From Tamarix chinensis (taxonomy: Eukaryota; Streptophyta; Magnoliopsida; Caryophyllales; Tamaricaceae): a DNA stretch of 64,000 bases. The stretch spans positions 19,071,693-19,135,692 of the forward strand of contig CM060174.1 in NCBI GenBank assembly GCA_030549775.1. The letters run 5' to 3'. The position numbers were made by a program, and so were the translations under genes. Every line of letters begins with the position of its first letter. The first letter of the stretch is position 1. Positions 61,527 through 64,000 of this stretch are shown one piece after another. Below the pieces are notes generated by a model. That model worked only from the letters and a program-made list of their open reading frames with translations. It was not told where the DNA came from and did not search any database.

Positions 61527-63370
61527 AATATAGAAGCCACCTGTTGCAACTATACTGCTAGAATTCAATAGGATTTAATATTAGGCATTTTATCGTATTG
61601 AATTGAGTTAGAAAAATAAGATATGATGTATAGACATACTTCTAGCTTGTAATTTGGCAAATCTCTTTCTTGTAACGAATAGGTGATATAGGACATATTT
61701 ATTTTATATCAACCTAATCTAGTGGTAGATATCAATTTCCTAGCATATTTGTTATATTTATGTTCATCCACATTTTCTTATTTTATTTTTATTATTTTCT
61801 ATTTTATACCACCATAATTATGTTTTTCTAATTATTTATTTTTGTGTGATCTAAAGTCTTTTATTTTTATTATTTGTGTGATAGCTGGATTTTGGTGAGC
61901 TCTCTTAATCCCTAGCCTAGAGTGAAACTCTTTTTTTTTATCAATACAATAATTGGAGACAAGAGGGTTGAAAATGTGTGCTGGCTATAACCACACCAAC
62001 TAATATAGGTAAAACCAATCAACAGGTTTTCTCTTACTAGTTAACTAGTTAAGCTAAAATTTCATTAAACTAGAGAAGTGGCGTTTAGGCCTGAAACACT
62101 AGTCGATTGGTGCTAGTTAACTAGTGGACTAGTTCATTGGCATCTCAGTATCCTCTTTGCTTTTAGAATGGTCAACTAGTGAGGACAACCAATCCACTAG
62201 TTCACCAATTGGCTGGTTGCCCTTATACTAATCAACTACCTTTTTGTTATTTTTTATTATGGTTTTCTTTTCAAGTCCCAAACTAGTAAACTAATTTTAC
62301 AACACCAATCAACGAGTTCCCTAGGAAATTATGTGATGTTTTAGGGTTATGACCTCATAGTTTTGACTTAGCCTTAGCATTTAATTTATGATATTGGCCT
62401 TCAATAATTGAATCTTAGGAAAATGGAAAAAATTCTATAAGTATGGGGCTATAGCTTGAAGCTTTGATGTTGAGTTTGATATTATCTTCTAAATGCCCAC
62501 TTTGGTAGCTTGGGCTTCTTAGTTTGAGTTCTCTTTTATATTCTAAATAACTAATTTAGTAGCTTGGATGTCATGGTTTGAGTTTAGTGTTTTCTCCTAA
62601 ATACCCAATTGGATTTATTAATGGAAATGAGTTGCGGTTTATGATATCACCCAATAATTATCCATAATAAAATTAAGATTTTTATTGAGCCTTTTTATCC
62701 AATTCTTAGGGTAACTAACCATGAGTTAGTGGCTAGGTCACCATTATGTTTATTATTTTTCAATCATTATATTTTTTTTTCCTATATTAGGTTGCAATCA
62801 AGAAGGGCATATGCATGTTTATAAGGTATAGGATTAATACTATAGCACGTAGCTATAGCATTGGTATCTAGTTCAAGTGGGTGTGGTATCTTTATACAAG
62901 ATTCTTAGCACTTCATATATCTATAGCTTAGGGAGCTGTGGTACTCAAATTTGTGTTAGCCCTTGCGGAAGATGCAGTCAAGGTGTGGTGAGTGTTGTAT
63001 CCTTTGATAAAGCTCCCTTAATATGCTTTGATCACATGTTGTTGGTGTGGTATCCCAATTCTATATTAGCCATCATTGCAAATGCACTTAAGGTTCAGTG
63101 GGAATGATATCCCCTAAGAAAGCTCCTTGATGTATTATGATCACGTTTGGTGTATCCCATTGGTGTGTGTTATGATATCATAACTTTTATTTATGGTGGA
63201 GAACTAGGAGTGTTCACATGAATATCTTAATAAATAGAAATTATGTGATCACTAAATAGAGTAATGATAACATGACTTATCATATTTGAGTAATCCATGT
63301 TATTTCTTCTCTTCCATGATTTGTATGTAATCACGTTTTATAGTATGTTGTCATTATGTTATTGTATAGT
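61527..63370 (+). mobile_element. LTR family 2 remnant, 3' part
   Basis: Shows the same order as 13000-14500: CTAGTTAACTAGTTAAGC-like words (61990-62330), a CCTAAATACCCAATTGG block (62500-62700), ACCATGAGTTAGTGG, then GGTATCTAGTTCAAGTGGG and GTGTGGTATCCC units (62860-63170). No coding homology. Frames at 62877-63107 fall in the repeat units. Confidence 0.55.
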
Positions 63371-63531
63371 TGTAACACCACCAAATTTACTACATAAAGT
63401 TTTCATTTAGTGGAAGAAATTATATAAAATATTGGGTGCTACACTGCAACTAACATAGAGAGAAGTATGACTGATACCTAACCCATGTCGGTTGTGAGGC
63501 CAAAACATCTTTAACATGGGGATTATGTGTA
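63371..63531 (-). mobile_element. Family 1 LTR 3'-end fragment, minus strand
   Basis: The plus strand starts TGTAACACCACCAAATTTAC, the reverse of GTAAATTTGGGGGTGTTACA, and continues to AACTAACATAGAGAGAAG. It is cut by a plus-strand LTR start at 63533. Confidence 0.6.
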
Positions 63532-63532
63532 A

Positions 63533-64000
63533 TACCCCAATATTTTATCAAATTTTAATCTCAACTAATTAATATTTTAACTTAATATAAATTTTGATTG
63601 TTAGATATTTATAATTTTTTATCCTAACCTTAACCCCAGATAATTGATAGATAAAATTTAGATTAATTCCCTAAATTTTTAAACCTAAACCTAATCTTAA
63701 TCCTAACGACACAAATTTTCCTTTTTCCTTTTTTTATCTTCTTTCTATTCCTTTCCCATTTTCTTTATTTTTATTTTCTTTCTTCTTTCCCTAGCCTCCC
63801 TCCTTTTCACTTTCCCCTTTCCCCATTCAACCAAATAGACCCTTACACTATGCTCTCCATTACCTTCCTCCCTTCTTTTCCCATCTATGCACGTCCCTGC
63901 CTTCGCCTACCATACCAAACCCCTACAACCTATGTTGATTACCCTACACCTCTACCGCTCCTTGCCTTCCCCCTTGCACACCAAACCTGAACCCCCTACC
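63533..64000 (+). mobile_element. Family 1 LTR 5' end, running off the window
   Basis: Starts TGTAATACCCCAATATTTTA and passes into the pyrimidine-rich leader (63715-64000). It is most like the LTR start at 51153. The remainder lies beyond the window. Confidence 0.65.

Overview
This is a plant nuclear genome window, mostly AT-rich retrotransposon debris, with one island of three intact genes at about 28.2-37.0 kb. The plant assignment rests on a nuclear gene for a plastid-targeted ATP synthase delta subunit, a PLS-type pentatricopeptide repeat protein, a plant-type MORC ATPase with GT-AG introns, Ty3/gypsy elements with very long LTRs, and a Cassandra-like 5S-bearing repeat. I cannot name the species. 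It looks like an angiosperm without GC-biased codons.

The gene island. ATPD (minus strand, 28206-28952) and a PDM1/SEL1-type PPR gene (plus strand, 29401-31284) are head to head, with 448 bp between their start codons. Both products are predicted to go to the plastid. Downstream of the PPR gene and convergent with it is a complete 16-exon MORC1/CRT1-type ATPase gene (minus strand, 31833-36964). All its exon phases close, giving an 825-residue protein. No other intact gene was found.

Left flank (1-28 kb). This is a mosaic of degenerate elements. A Ty3/gypsy pol is split by about 4.5 kb (545-1210 and 5740-6174). A SINE has a 17-bp target duplication and a second insertion inside it (9469-11255). 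An LTR family rich in minisatellites spans 11.7-14.5 kb. A nearly 500-bp inverted repeat of Cassandra/5S-like sequence follows (14500-15000). Three LTR 3' ends come in series (18055, 18749, 19476), then gag and integrase remnants, and then a putative gypsy-type transposon protein remnant (24.4-25.4 kb).

Right flank (37-64 kb). After about 1.8 kb of AT-rich repeated sequence (38.2-40.0 kb) come several copies of one giant LTR family that starts TGTAATACCC and ends GGTGTTACA. One 4.5-kb copy (44041-48578) is nested in another copy of its own family and is flanked by ATAAT duplications. A decayed minus-strand pol end with integrase C-terminus and chromodomain (51172-51890), followed by a polypurine tract and an LTR start, suggests a Tekay/Del-like chromovirus. 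A four-unit array with a period of about 180 bp lies at 49291-50005. Each LTR lineage carries a different minisatellite in the same part of its 3' half.

I saw no undescribed protein-coding system. The most unusual structures are the 5S-bearing foldback, the self-nested giant LTR, the LTR-embedded hairpin minisatellites and the 180-bp array.
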